Assembly (NCBI RefSeq): GCF_015706575.1
Contig: NW_024037072.1
Span: 16,493,162 to 16,557,161 of the forward strand
Source of the DNA: Patiria miniata
Lineage: Eukaryota; Echinodermata; Asteroidea; Valvatida; Asterinidae
Reading direction: 5' to 3'
DNA: 64,000 nt
How positions within the stretch are numbered: position 1 is the stretch's first letter; the number at the start of each line of letters is the position of its first letter. Shown one piece after another: positions 12,801 to 25,100 of the stretch. The translations under genes were made by a program, and so were the position numbers. The notes beneath the pieces are model-generated. The model had not been told where the DNA came from. It worked only from the letters and a program-made list of their open reading frames with translations, and did not search any database.

Positions 12801-15090
12801 GCGAATAATTATGAGTGTTTTAGTTTAATATTTTATATTCGACGTTCAAATACGTTTGTGCAGCAAATGTGTGTGTTTCGGTTTGATGTTGGATATTCGA
12901 CATTCAAATAATTGTGTAAAGTTAATGTGATTGCTTGTAATAGAAGTTTGATATTTGATACTCGACATTTACATACGCAAGCCCTATCCTGTCAATTGCC
13001 CACAAGCAAACCAGTAGCCATACAACTCCAACCCTATAACTGACGCTAATCCTTACCCTAACCCTAACCCTGACCCTTTTAAAACTAACCCAACTCTTAC
13101 CCTAATCATTATACCCTAAACACCAGGCCTATTTCTAAACAAAACCTTAATCCTAAACACACAGTACACTCATACCTTGGTCAAAATCTAACTCTTTCCC
13201 TATTAACATATCCATGAAATTCTCAACAGCCAACCCATTATACCACGATCCAACTCTCCTTTCAGATCAACCAACGCGATTTCTTGCAAAGTGGTTGGGA
13301 AATTTGGCATCACCGGTTTACCCGATCAACCTGACTGTGCCATTTATTTTGAAACGGCTGTGTTGCTCGTTATACGCGGGTGTAGGTTTGTTTCAGTGAT
13401 ACAAAAGTATCTTTAAAAAATTGCGGAAGTTGGAAAAAGACGGAAGGCTGGGGAGCTTCTTGACTTGAGGGAGAGAAGGAGACGATTGAGATTTACAATG
13501 TATGTGTCTTGTGTGTATCTCATGTCACTATTTCAATATTTCACTGTACAAACGAATGGGAATATCGAATATATAATGTCGAACTGAAACACACATAATT
13601 ATTTACTCTTTAAATGTATGGGAATATCGAATATCTAACTTCAAACTGAAACACACATCGCACACCCAGTATCAAACTGAAACACACACACCCACACATT
13701 CGCCGTACAACATATCCATTATCAAACTAAAACACCCATGCGCCGACCGAACTAAAATCACTCATATCCGCTGTATACCTATGTGAACTATCGAGTATCG
13801 ATGTTAAGATGATAACTGTGCAATCTTAAATGGAATTACGGGAAGTCTTTAATTTCACAATAGTTATGTTGATTGGAATATTTTCGGTCAATAAATTGGT
13901 TTCGTCGAAACATAAACAGACCCGATTACACAGGTATGAAGCTGACTTTCTTGAATAATGGCATGTAATACATGTATTCATGCTTTAGAAGAGTCGATAT
14001 GTCCCTTACGGCTAGAGATGAAATAACCATCCATTACAGACTGGGGCTTATAGGACTATCAGGGTATATTGTGTACTATGTTTAAAGCAAGCCCATAGCC
14101 ATATTTCTGACCATGGTTATAGTCAAATAGTCGATAAACTGCTGCAGTGTGGAGGCAGTGATCTAAGCAGACTATTGGTCAATAAAGCCAAATCTCGACC
14201 GAGGGGCGAGAACGGGTACGGGAAGATGCAGATCAAGTTATGCTTAGGGGAACGAGACGTGAGGATGTACGGCTGACATTCCCCCGTGAAAGGCTTTAGC
14301 ATATAAACGGGAACACGTCCTGGGGCCGTTGGCAGGGAATGACCGCTGAGATGGGGAATTTTGTAGACTTAAGCATCACGGCAATATGTCTTGAGGATTT
14401 CAAGGTATACGATTGCCACGAATTGTCAGTGTTCAGATATCACTTGCCCGCTGTGCTTGAATTTAACACGCCTTCGTAATCGACTCACAATAATTGCTTT
14501 CAATAACAAAAAGGTATTCTATTTTGAAATATAAAAAAAAATCACTTAGGGTTCAAATTTTTAACCCTCATAAGAAAGACTTGTTATTAAATGATTTTTT
14601 TTTTAACTTCAAAGATATCTAACGTACCCAGTGTTTGCAGTAGTCTGAGTATCACCCGTTTCCTGTATAACGTCTGATATGTCTAGACATGCAGATATAT
14701 GCAAGTCGCGCGCCAGCTAATCGGAGTCGACTTTACTAAATCGTGACGTCATTTCATTCCCAAATCAGGACTAAATGGTTTGATTGGTCAATTCGAATGC
14801 AGTGTTTTGTAATACAACAGCAGCCGAGCGCATATCGCGTAACATGAAACAGAGCGTGTGACACAGGTTTTTTTTATCCATTGTCTGTGACGCGCAACGG
14901 GTGAATGACCGAAGACCCGATATAGAAAGCGCTCGCTGATTGGTCAAAATCTAGAGATCAAGAGGCGGTTGTCTTGCCTAATTAATCAGCAAATCTGCTC
15001 ACATATAGACCATATAGCACTCGCCATGGTCTATTACATAGACTATGTTTGCAGGTGCTGTAGAAATTGCAAGGATGTATAAATCAGAGG

Positions 15091-15126
<36 letters not shown>

Positions 15127-18100
15127 ACGCTTCTGTAGACGGTACAGTCATTAAAAGCTGTATGTCCACACAAAATACAGTTGCGAAGCATTCCAAAAAA
15201 ATCCACCCCATTCTTAAATTGGACCTTTAACCCAATATAAACACAAATTACCACCTTTTAAATTTAAGTGGGTCAGTCCAAACAACAGTAGTTGCAGCAC
15301 TGGTGTGCATTAGTTTGGGAGTCTGAATTTCTGTGATTTGGCTTTTAGCCAATATGGAAAAGAGTAAACACTGTGGCGATATCTACATTTTTATATTTAG
15401 CATTGGACAGACGCCAGTCTACGCTGGAACCCCGAGGATTTCGATGGTATCACCAAGATAACGCTTCCCTCCACGGACATCTGGAAACCAGACATTGTGC
15501 TATACAACATGTGAGTCTATAGAAACTAGACTATTTTCCTTTCAAACTTCTCAAATCTCGGCTTGGATTCCGGCTTCGATGTCTGCTTCTGTACATAGAC
15601 TTACATATATTTTTATATTTCTCCTGACCAGAAAACTTGATTCGTCTTTAACTAATTGCACCTGAATATACGCTCATATAAACTAAAATCATTCTTGCTT
15701 AACTGCCAGAATACCTAATTAGCTATGTTTGTTAAGCTGTTTTATAGCCGTTAGTAACTGTTCTATGATACGTGTTGTTCATTGTCCGCTTTATTTTTAA
15801 CTGATAAGTAATTGTGATTTCTACTAAACTTTATAATCAGTGTTGTTTGCCTTGTTTTGTTTTGTTTTTAGTTTTGTTAGGCACATCCACCACAAGCTTC
15901 AACGTTTTTGGATGATGCCTCCACACCAGTTACAATGTGCTATTTAATTAGACTGGTAGTGTCACTAGTGTGGACATAAACGTTTTTAGAATTGAAATCT
16001 CGTTTTGATGAATCCTTTCAAAACAAATGAAAGAATGTCGAGTATGGTTTCATGCCCAAGGACTGGACTAACAGCATTGGTCAGGCCTGCTGATGTGAAT
16101 GGGCTTATGTATATCGGGCGGACCTCCATCTGTCAAGGGCATCCTTATACACACACTATGAACTCTTTGCTTGGTTTGTGTTCAACAGACTATGCAGATT
16201 AGAAACTGTGATTAACGCCATGTTGGAATAAAAACGAAGCTGCGCTTGTATTAAATCATAGACTAACACGGCTATCGGGTCCCATTGCTGAACTACATGT
16301 ATAGGTCTACGTTAACTACTCACTCAGATCACTGTGGCCGAAGCTCGATAGTCTAGGGCTGTTTGTAAGAATTAACAGGTGTCATGATCTATGGCGCGTA
16401 TCAAATGAGGCAAGGAAGTGAATGGACTGTTGTGTTTCATTCGTTTGTGGAGGTCAAGGTGTTTTGGTACTTTTACTTCGTGTTAACTGTATTTATGTCA
16501 GGTTATACTCCACATTTTTCTGTAGATTTTAATCTCCACGCAGTCATCTGTTAAGTAGCAGTTTTAGTTAAACTGTTTTGTGCGATTTTTGTTAAAGGCC
16601 CGCCAGAGAAAATCACCCATCGCGTGCACCTACTCCACAAGACTGTTCTAATTATTCGGTCTAAAAACTTACCTGAACAAAAACGAATCGGGTTCCAGGT
16701 AAGTCCCCAAACTCATCGAAATCACAAGTGCTCTGAAAAAAAATACCGGCCGGGCGGAAATCCGATCCGTACGCTCGTTATTACACGCCCACTCCAGTGG
16801 ACTGGATTAACGCGGCAGCTGCACTTGAGGCGCAGCTTCGTAATCTGCGCTTGGTTCGGGTATATTACGGATCCATCGCGATGTCGAATGCGAGATGTTA
16901 GTGACAGATGTGTGAAATACCCGGTGGGGATTATGTGACGGTTCCAGAATCGGGTCTGCATTGCAAAGTCTTCCTTTTCTCGCGGAATTTTGGGCTGCGT
17001 TTGCAGGTATTTTCCCCGCGCATACTTTCATGCGGATCGACTGTACTTGGGCCACGACCTGTTAAAATACCAGCTTTGTATAAGCGCCGTGTATAATTCG
17101 CTGCAAAAAGAGGTTAATCAAAGTAATTCAAATTCATCTCCGGATTCGAGTAGGCCTTCATCCCTGAGTCATAGGACAAGAAATAACCTTGAATCTATAT
17201 GTAAACTTCGAATGTATGATTCTGGTAATAAAATGCTTATGTGTCTATATGACTAGTAACAAACGCGAACCCGCGAGAAAAAGTGCCCTCTCCTCTCCAA
17301 AACCGAATCTCTCCAAAACCGAATCCTATCTCTCCTTTTGAAGTCGAGGCTTGGACTTGATAGCCACTATCAACCTCGTTCTTCGGAAAGCCGCGCTCTT
17401 GACATCTAAATTCAAAAAAAAGTTTTCAGTAAGAACCTATTTCAACCTGTGGTGTCTGCCCTGAGTGTCTTGTGATGTTTCCCTTGAGCATGTTGCTCCA
17501 TGTTTACGTATATCTTTCATATGTCAGATTATTTGGACATTCATCTTCTTGAGATTCCTTCCCTACCCATTCACTTCAATAGCTTCCAAATCAACTACAA
17601 TCTGAACACCCTTGACGAAATGCTCTTCCAATTCCTCATAGAGCTGATGACAAGTTTGAAGGCATCATGAAGACCAACGCAGAGATCTCCCACGACGGGC
17701 TGGTGTCTTGGTACGCGCCCGCCATCTTCAAGTCCTCCTGTAAGATCAACATCCAGTACTTCCCCTTCGATGAACAGCACTGCAGGCTGGACCTTGGCTC
17801 CTGGGCCTTCACCATCAACCACTTAGACTTGGTGGCGCGCAGAAATTCCGGGGACATCGACAGCTTCATCCACAACGGCGAGTGGGTGCTCAAGAGGATG
17901 CCGGTGGAGCGGGAGCTGGCCAAGTACGACTGCTGTGAGTACCCCTACGCCCTGCTGCATTTCACCATCGTTGTCCAGCGGCGCTCCTTGTTCTACGTCT
18001 TCAACCTTCTGGTACCCTGCATGTTGGTGTCCGCACTGACCATGTTGAGCTTCTACCTGCCAGCCGATGCTGGAGAGAAAGTGACACTCTGCATCACAAT

Positions 18101-19132
18101 CCTGCTGTCACTGACAGTGTTCCTGTTGCTAGTAGCAGAGACAATGCCACCGACTTCCGACGTCATCCCCTTAATAGGTACAAATGCATTATTATTCAAC
18201 ATAATTTAACCAATAATCGTCCTGAGGCACCCAATGAGGCAAAGAATCGACATCAATTAAATGACATTACCACACTATGTGTGCATACCCATGTCAACCA
18301 ACTTGAACAACGCTGCTTATTCCTTAAAAGTCCTTAAATTGTTACAAACTCACAAATTCAGATAAAATGATACAGTATAATACGTCGAATCCATTAATCG
18401 ACAGGTTACATATCAAAGAGTCAAATGTAGGAAGCAAGTTACTTTAACAAGTTCTGTTGCCGTTTACCTCAATTAGTATTGCTATATTGGAAGAAATTAT
18501 AAGCAGTCTTCTTAAGGGTGTCAAACTGACCTCATTCTTTGTATCTTTGCATTAACAAGCTTGCTTCCCCTTGGTTAATCCCTCTAGCCCAGTACTACCT
18601 GACCACCATGATCCTAGTTTCCGTATCCACACTTTTGACGGTCATCGTGCTACACATCCACCATCGAGGGGCCTACGCCAGCCGACCTCCCGCCTGGTTC
18701 CGCAAGCTAGCCATGGACTACCTGGCCCGGGTGCTGTGTCTCCGGAGCTGCCGAAGCCTCCACGGCGCGCAGACTGTGCCGCGCATCAGCTTCGAGAACG
18801 CGCCGGCCATGCGCGAAGTCAACAACACAATGTACAAGAACGTGAACATGGACTGCAACCAGTTGGAGATGAACAACATGATGGCGGCTACGACCAAGAG
18901 AGACGTCCTGGGTGTAGGACGGCGGAACAGGCTCCAGCAGACACTGGATCTGATCGCCGGCAACCTGGGCAAGATCGTAGAGAGGTACGAGGAAGAGGAC
19001 ATGGACAAGGAGATGCGGTTCGAGTGGATCAGGATAGCTTACATCATCGACAGGTTGTTTATGTGGGTGTTTGGACTTACCACAATTATTGCCACCCTCA
19101 GCATCTTCCTTCAAGTACCCTCGTTTGGATAG
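3818..19132 (+). CDS. Nicotinic acetylcholine receptor, alpha-type subunit (six coding exons, complete)
   Basis: Cys-loop ligand-gated cation channel subunit of the plasma membrane, expected to form pentamers gated by acetylcholine. Coding exons are 3818-3878, 7236-7375, 11620-11664, 15401-15510, 17642-18177 and 18588-19132; all junctions are GT/AG and join in phase to 1,437 nt (478 aa). Visible features: hydrophobic signal peptide (residues 1-20), loop [10 protein letters not shown], Cys-loop C152-C166 with 13 residues between the cysteines, loop B GSWAF (W173), vicinal cysteines C216-C217 between Y214 and Y221 (the mark of an alpha subunit), M1 (about 236-258), M2 [16 protein letters not shown] (264-279), M3 (about 300-319), a short cytoplasmic loop and M4 near the C-terminus. 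E264 and E285 flank the pore as in cation channels. The 45-bp and 110-bp exons match the conserved family gene structure. The stretch after M2 resembles alpha7/9/10-like subunits, but the exact orthology group is not settled. The start ATG has a good context (A at -3, G at +4). Confidence 0.93.
3879..7235 (+). other. nAChR intron 1
   Basis: AT-rich with many T runs. No repeat element or nested gene was recognised. Confidence 0.7.
7236..7375 (+). CDS. nAChR exon 2: N-terminal helix and first beta strands
   Basis: Reads [17 protein letters not shown] and then [13 protein letters not shown], the usual start of the mature ligand-binding domain. The acceptor is GTGTAG and the donor ATG|GTAAAT, phase 0. 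The first two exons total 201 nt, exactly 67 codons. Confidence 0.93.
7376..11619 (+). other. nAChR intron 2
   Basis: About 4.2 kb. A GC-richer stretch at roughly 9,800-10,640 gives overlapping open frames on both strands but no family match. It contains one perfect CRE-like octamer TGACGTCA at 10056-10063. No mobile element was recognised. Confidence 0.65.
11620..11664 (+). CDS. nAChR exon 3: 45-bp micro-exon (loop D)
   Basis: Reads [15 protein letters not shown], the classic 15-residue exon of nicotinic receptor genes, with the loop D tryptophan in NVWLRQ. The acceptor is TTACAG and the donor CAG|GTAAAT, phase 0 on both sides. Confidence 0.95.
12768..13805. mobile_element. Foldback-like element: tandem-repeat arms in inverted orientation
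   Basis: The left arm (about 12768-12975) has three to four diverged units of roughly 60-66 bp built around TATTCGACATTCAAAT and GTGTTTCGGTTTGAT. The right arm (about 13535-13805) carries the same units as reverse complement (GGGAATATCGAATAT, CGAACTGAAACACACAT). The outermost parts also pair, CCACATAG on the left against CTATGTG on the right. The centre of about 550 bp is unrelated and includes telomere-like CCCTAA units. Long arms made of subrepeats around a unique centre are the layout of foldback elements. No target duplication was found, and the boundaries are approximate. Confidence 0.55.
13030..13120. repeat. Degenerate telomere-like CCCTAA tract
   Basis: Contains CCCTAACCCTAACCCTGACCC at 13056-13076 and further scattered CCCTAA words. 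It is a short interstitial tract in the centre of the foldback-like element, not a telomere. Confidence 0.55.
14744..14947. promoter_or_regulatory. CRE and paired inverted-CCAAT cluster inside nAChR intron 3
   Basis: TGACGTCA lies at 14744-14751, and the ten-mer TGATTGGTCA occurs twice (14781-14790 and 14938-14947) in a CpG-richer patch. This could be an intronic enhancer, an internal promoter or chance; no exon follows until 15401. Confidence 0.25.
15096..15125. repeat. A30 homopolymer
   Basis: Thirty consecutive A residues. Possibly the tail of a decayed retroposon, but no body was recognised upstream. Confidence 0.9.
15401..15510 (+). CDS. nAChR exon 4: 110-bp exon (loop A)
   Basis: Reads [19 protein letters not shown] and then WKPDIVLYN. 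Its length of 110 bp is the conserved family length. The acceptor is TATTTAG and the donor GTGAGT. It ends with two bases (AT) completed by A from the next exon. Confidence 0.95.
15511..17641 (+). other. nAChR intron 4
   Basis: About 2.1 kb. A CpG-richer patch at roughly 16,600-17,060 has open frames in several phases but no recognisable domain. A 16-bp direct duplication (CTCTCCAAAACCGAAT) lies near 17,294-17,325. Confidence 0.6.
17642..18177 (+). CDS. nAChR exon 5: Cys-loop, loop C, M1 and M2
   Basis: Begins [19 protein letters not shown]. It carries the Cys-loop ([15 protein letters not shown]), loop B, the vicinal cysteine pair in KYDCCEYPY, all of M1 and the pore helix M2, and stops after VIPLI. 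The donor is ATAG|GTACAA, phase 1. It is GC-richer than the flanking introns, as expected for coding sequence. Confidence 0.95.
18178..18587 (+). other. nAChR intron 5
   Basis: About 410 bp, between M2 and M3. Nothing else was seen in it. Confidence 0.85.
18588..19132 (+). CDS. nAChR exon 6: M3, cytoplasmic loop, M4 and stop
   Basis: Begins (A)[18 protein letters not shown], which is M3, followed by a cytoplasmic loop of about 125 residues, then [19 protein letters not shown] leading into M4, ending VPSFG and TAG. The acceptor is CCCTCTAG. No polyadenylation signal lies close to the stop; the first clear AATAAA is at 21031-21040, about 1.9 kb downstream, so the 3' UTR end is uncertain. Confidence 0.93.
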
Positions 19133-22100
19133 GTAGACTCCTTTTTTCAGAATGCGGTGAAGTTATCAAGAAATTTCTCGATATAAATGCTGTCGGCTGA
19201 AGGTTGATTGTGTGCAGCTCAAACTGCAGCTTTTTTTCCATTTGCAGTTGTATGTGATTTCATGCCCATATAGGTTTCCGAATACATGTAGTTATACGAA
19301 GTGACATTAGATAACAGTGAATGAGAAGGTGGATCATGAACGATGAATTTAACTTCAGTTGGAGCGATATACCCCACAATCTTTGTAGTGTACCAACACA
19401 AAATTTATGGGGGCGTATGTGACTCTAGTAACTATCGACATGGAAAACATGCAACGGCGAATTCATACGTAATCAGTTTGACTTTAACAAATCACAGCGT
19501 AATCGTTTACGTGTAGAGCCTCCTGAATGATTTGATGCAGTTTACAAACTCTCAAAACGAAAACATCAACATTCCTTCCTTTGATATTTTGAATAGCAAT
19601 AAGTCACAATTTATAAACTAATGGCTGCCTGTGGTGAAGAATGGTCTCCGGATGTTTCGAAATGGAAAGAAATATATATATGTGTGTTTATCTATTTGGG
19701 GGATATGCGCATTTGCAATACTACTTATGCTCGGGCGGACTGTCGTTCGCATTTTAAACGCCTGAGATGATATGTATCAGTAACGACATTCCATAGACAG
19801 TAATATATGGATTTTGGCTTCAAGAAACTAATGCAGCAAGACAAATAAGCGAAGTCCTGTTCCTCTGTGTATACAGATTAACCGTCCTGTCTATGTTCAC
19901 ATACAAAACCTGGCTATATTGAGTAGATGTAAAGAATCGAAATAATAAGCTTTGATTGGTGTTTCAATCGGCTGGCCGGTTGTAATCAAGATGTATACAT
20001 CTTACAAAGACGCTCATGAGTTTTCCCAAATGCTTTCAAATCAATGCCGACCCCACAAAGCTTTGTTAAATCAATTTAGTATAGCCCCATGTTTCAAACA
20101 TAACCCTTTTCGCTTCAAATGCGACTCGTCCACCGTTGTTTTACTTAGATTCTAGTTTGAAAGAGACAAGAGCAACATCGTGAGATTTGGTCTTTTTTTT
20201 AACACAAAAAGACTACTAAATGGTTAGTGTAGCTGTGTTCCATAGAATGTAACACAAGGGTAAGTTTTCATTTCAACCGATTCATACAAAAAAATGAAAT
20301 GAAATTCCATTTTCCTATAGTGGTATGAAATTGGGTGCTTTTTATGTACTGGTGCCCAGTATTGGCGATGGGTTTAATAAGGCTGACAGACGACTGTTAT
20401 ATGTTGAATAAGAGCAACTCGGTGCTCCGAACCCTACGATATTTTGCAAAAACAGTGTATATAGTAAATAAGGACATATCTTTGTACATTGATATTCTTT
20501 TAACTCACAAAGAGATATTATTTAAATGACACAATTTTGACACTTCTTCCCGTCGATTCTCTGGCATTGTTTAAGTCATTCTCATTTGTTTGCAGTGAAA
20601 AAAATCCCGTCCCCCAATTTTAACACGTTTTATTAAACTTTCCTTTCTACTTATCCTGTAATTAGTTCATCACTGAAAATATATTGTTAAGTAGTTTCAA
20701 ATGTTAACATCAGCTTATACTCAGCTTTGTGTTACTTTAATAAGTGAATTATATTAAAATGACACCATGCTGTTATTTAAATGTGGAACATTTCAATATT
20801 TTTTTTATTTAATAACATGTTACAAACCGAGAATTATAATCAAAGTAAATACAAAGGGATTTGTTTAGTCTTTTTTCTTTTACTCACATTTATTTTCACA
20901 TTTTCCATTGAAATTTAACACAGCAAACTGATTTCGAAGCTGCAAGGAGTGATATCATGTTTGCGCCGGATATGCAAAATAGCACACATGCGTTTACTTC
21001 CATGTAACGCAATCATCATGATGTTATCCAAATAAATAAAGTGTATTTTTTGCGTCACTGTCATTTCCCGAAAAAAAAAAATCATGTACACCTTTAAAAT
21101 TATTTATACCGGTATACCAAAGTGTATGTGGGATTGTATTTCTTAACTGTGTACTAGATAACCTGCCTACAGTGTATCTCGATGATGAGTTTTATCTTGA
21201 TCGTAGCCACATGCATGGCGTGTTAGTTCCACCTCTTAATCGAATTTAATACTAACGCTAGGCTTGCTCTGTCTTCAGCCTTGTCACGATTAAAAAGGGG
21301 CCGCTGATGCACCTTGCCAAACATTTCAACCTGCATTCCGTCTGCGCTCATGCATGCCTGCGTATGTGTATCCTTATGTATACGGTCAAGTCGGGTGCCA
21401 GACGCGATGTAATCTACACGTGTCGGCTGCTTTGGTTTAATTATGGCGGGAAACAAGCATATGCGGTCATTTCTTTTCATCCTGTGTGGTTTCCTACCAA
21501 TCACCGGTCAAGCAAGCAAACCATGAAGCGCCGTGTCAATTTGCCGCGCACGCATCGGTTTTTCTTTTGTAACTTTGGGCAAGAAGTCGCCCAGCCATAA
21601 TGTTAGAGTTCTAATTAAAAAAAAAAAAAGAAGAAGAAGAAAAGCAAACGCTTTCCAAATTTTGATAATTACCAGGCAAACTCTTTTTAAAAGCCAACAA
21701 AACAATTGTTCGGGTTTTTATCTAGAACCAGCAAACATGCTGCGTTCATGTGCACGTACCACAGTGACAAACTACTGCACGCTCGTACGAGACTTTGCAT
21801 AACATCTACCAATTGTATGTGTAGACGTGGATGAATTCAGCTGGGCATGGTAGATTGAGGTTTGCACATGGTATCGCTCACCAATCGCATTCTATATGGA
21901 TGACACCTGCACATCCATGACACCTGCACATCCATAAAACGACTTGAAAGCAAGACGTTTACTTCACTGCACTATTCCCTCCGATGAAGTGTCCATTTTA
22001 TGCTACAAGCTGTGGTTACTAACAGACATCCACTTCATGCAAACATTTTGATCTCTTAATTCAGATGCGGCAACTTGTCTGTATCCCTGCTCCAGACTTT

Positions 22101-25100
22101 TAAACGGACGACATTGACAGACCATCTACAAATTAACCTACATGGGCGCGTAATTAAATCTGGGACCATGGTCAACATTGTCATAGCATCCATGCGCAGC
22201 GCAATCTTAAGTGCTATAAACCCTGACCCGCCCATGCAGAGACAAACGATATTTCACACCATTGTCTCCTCGGTGAGAGAGAGGTGGGATCCCCAAGGCT
22301 GTACGTACTTTTTCTCCTCCTTACTTCTCCCAGACTTTCCATTCATTTTCTGTTTCGTACTGCTACAGGAAACACCGTAATGGCTCTGTGCAGTAACTCA
22401 ATCTTGTGTTGCTATAACGTGGTATATCAAATAAAACGGTAGGCTCGCCTGGTGCGTCTGAGTCGCTTCCTTTTTTATTTTAATGGAAAGGGTTAAAGCT
22501 TTACACCTCACACAAGGGCGGACAAAATACATTGTAAAATGCCCGTGGCACTTCCTGCTCTTTGAATTTCCCAATATTGTTATCGGGTTTTTTTTAGGAA
22601 GACAATTCACTTGATAAGTTCTCACATCATTTTTATCTGACCCCAAAATGTACTCAAGTATACACTATTGTAAACTTTACTAGTTTTTAAGGACCGTCTC
22701 TGCATACGGTGAAGAAATGCGTTGTGTCTTATGCTACATTGGAGATCCCTATACATGTTCATTTAGAATATTTTTTTACCATGATGTTTTAGCAATTTAA
22801 TAACAAGTTTGATAACATGTTAAGCCTTGGTACAAGTTTTGTGGAAATGATCAGGTAAATGTGAAGACAACTGCCTTTTTGGAAAAGTGCATTTGCCGCA
22901 TCCCTAGCTCCCGGAATGACATTGAATTTAAGATACAGTTTGGGATGCCGGTGACGCTACGAAGCTACCGTAGCATAAGCGAGTGATAATTTCACAAATA
23001 GTTTGAGATAGATGATATTGTTAATGTTTGTCTTGATACAAATAACAAAGTAGGGACGACTTTTAATTCATTTAATTTGTGGCTGAAACAATCGAATATG
23101 TCCACATTTTGGCCAAAAGCTGAGCACCATCGAGTTTGAAATAACTGAGAAATATCCCCTCGCACTCACAGCAAGACAGAGTTTTACCGATTTTGGTCAG
23201 ATTTGGCCAAAGGCCAATGAACTGAAGCGGTGAAATGAATGCAGCGGTCGGTGCCAGGTGTCGCCGGTCACCGACCTAAATTTCCTCCACGGCTTGATGA
23301 GAAGAGAGTACTGCACACACGGAATCCTAACAAAATTCCACGATCGAAAGCTGTCGATTTTCCGGTAGATGCTCTCATAAAAAAAAACATAATGTAGGAA
23401 ATTGCTCGATTCAGTGCTCTGCTTTCTTCCGAAATCGTTATGAGTGCAGACAGCCCTACTTTATGTTTGAAGGAAAATATTGTTCTTTCAATCGAACGGC
23501 AGCATCAGTTTAAATCAACCAGAACGTTTGGCTCGTAAAACACACACAGAACATTGACATTCCCTTTTGTCTGTACAAACACTTCTTCACAATAAGGCAT
23601 TCCAGGGTGATTTCATAATGCTCACGCTGCCTCCTGCCCACTTTGTTGGCTGCCTTTGCTTGACTTGGACTGGCTGCCTTGGATGCCAAAAATGCACTCA
23701 CCCCTCCATTATTGAAGTCGGGTACGATAGTACTCTCCTTTTGTAAAATTTATTTAATTTTATTCAATTTATATTGTTATCGTGAGGTCCATGCGCTTTG
23801 TAATGAATGTGGAGGTCATCAATATATTTCCTTATAAATGCCCAAGAACGAGCTTTATAGGGCAAATAATTTCTTCGACCATTTTGAAATCAATTTGCTT
23901 GCATAATGCTTTTGAATGCAACTCTTTATAATTCAATTCGCTTTTAAAAATTATGATCAGAATCTCATGTCCCCTTTGTATCATATTTAGTGCTCTGCCC
24001 CATTTTTTTTTTCAATAAGTTTGCTTCGAATTATATCTCCTGGTGGATGCGTATATGTACGTAAGACAGTCAGTCTACTTGCAAGTGGGGGTTTTCAACT
24101 CCAAGCAGTACGAATATTGTGAGGAGAAAGTTGCATGAAGGCAAATGGGCAGTGTTTCACGGTGAGATAACATAAGTCACCCAAAGTGTGATACAATGTT
24201 GCTATGATGTTCGTACATTCCCATGGGCGCGTGTGTTTAAGTTTAACGGTCGATACTTGACATCGACCAACATGCACTCCAGCAAATTGGAACAACTGAG
24301 ATTAAGGGGCATTTCACACTGAAAGGTGTACCCCAAACCACCATCACTCGCCGTATTTTATCATCAAACACAGCCCTAGCTGAAGCAAGCAATCTGTAAC
24401 TAAACCTTTGCACCTTTTCAGAACGTCGCCTAAAAAGCATTGCTCTCCGACAGCAACCGAGAAGGTAAAAAGTATGGTATATTGTAAGGGAGAAACTCCT
24501 GGCTTAAGGACTGTTTTTCCGCCATCGCACTTAAAGTATATAGAGGGGACAAGGTGACTTATTATCGGGAGAAGGACGGCCTAGCCACGGCCGGAAATCA
24601 ACCCCATCCGCCGTGCCTTGCAAAAAAAAATCTGTTCCATCGATCTCGACTGATACCACCAATCCATATGCCTTGTTTGTGGGTAGAGAGCGACGAAAAG
24701 ACAGACCAGAATGGATTAGACTCACTACATACAGATACGCGAGGTTTCACTTTCTGAAGTATCGCCCAAAGACCGGAATTTCTCTTGCAATTGAGAGGAA
24801 CTAGCCTCAAGGCTCAGGTAGATTTTTTTGTCTTGGTATGATGACACAGTCCTGGCAACTGCAGATAACATTTCAAGTCCTTCATCGAAAGTGATAGACG
24901 GTCTGTGTCTTAATCATCCCGATAATGCAAGATAATCCTTCCGGCGCGTTGTTGTGCGCCCTGCCGCCAAAATCGTAAATAAGAAAATGTCGACGAATGC
25001 ATCTGACTTCTGAAATTGCATTATGTTGAGAATGACTGCTGGAATTCCTCCCCAGTCTTCTACTGCAAGCATATCAAATTGATAATTCTATCTTTTTGAA

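Larger units (their letters stand above)
11665..15400 (+). other. nAChR intron 3
   Basis: About 3.7 kb. It holds a poly-C/CCA tract near 12,354-12,377, the foldback-like element at 12768-13805, a CRE/CCAAT cluster at 14744-14947 and an A30 run at 15096-15125. Confidence 0.65.

Noticed and set aside
13055..13076. Telomeric repeat as chromosome-end evidence
   Set aside because: Only about three CCCTAA units, degenerate, and within an intron between coding exons.
18571..19200. 209-codon plus-strand frame overlapping the last nAChR exon, and minus-strand frames 18707-19114 and 18718-19008
   Set aside because: They are shadows of the real exon, which carries M3 and M4 in another frame.
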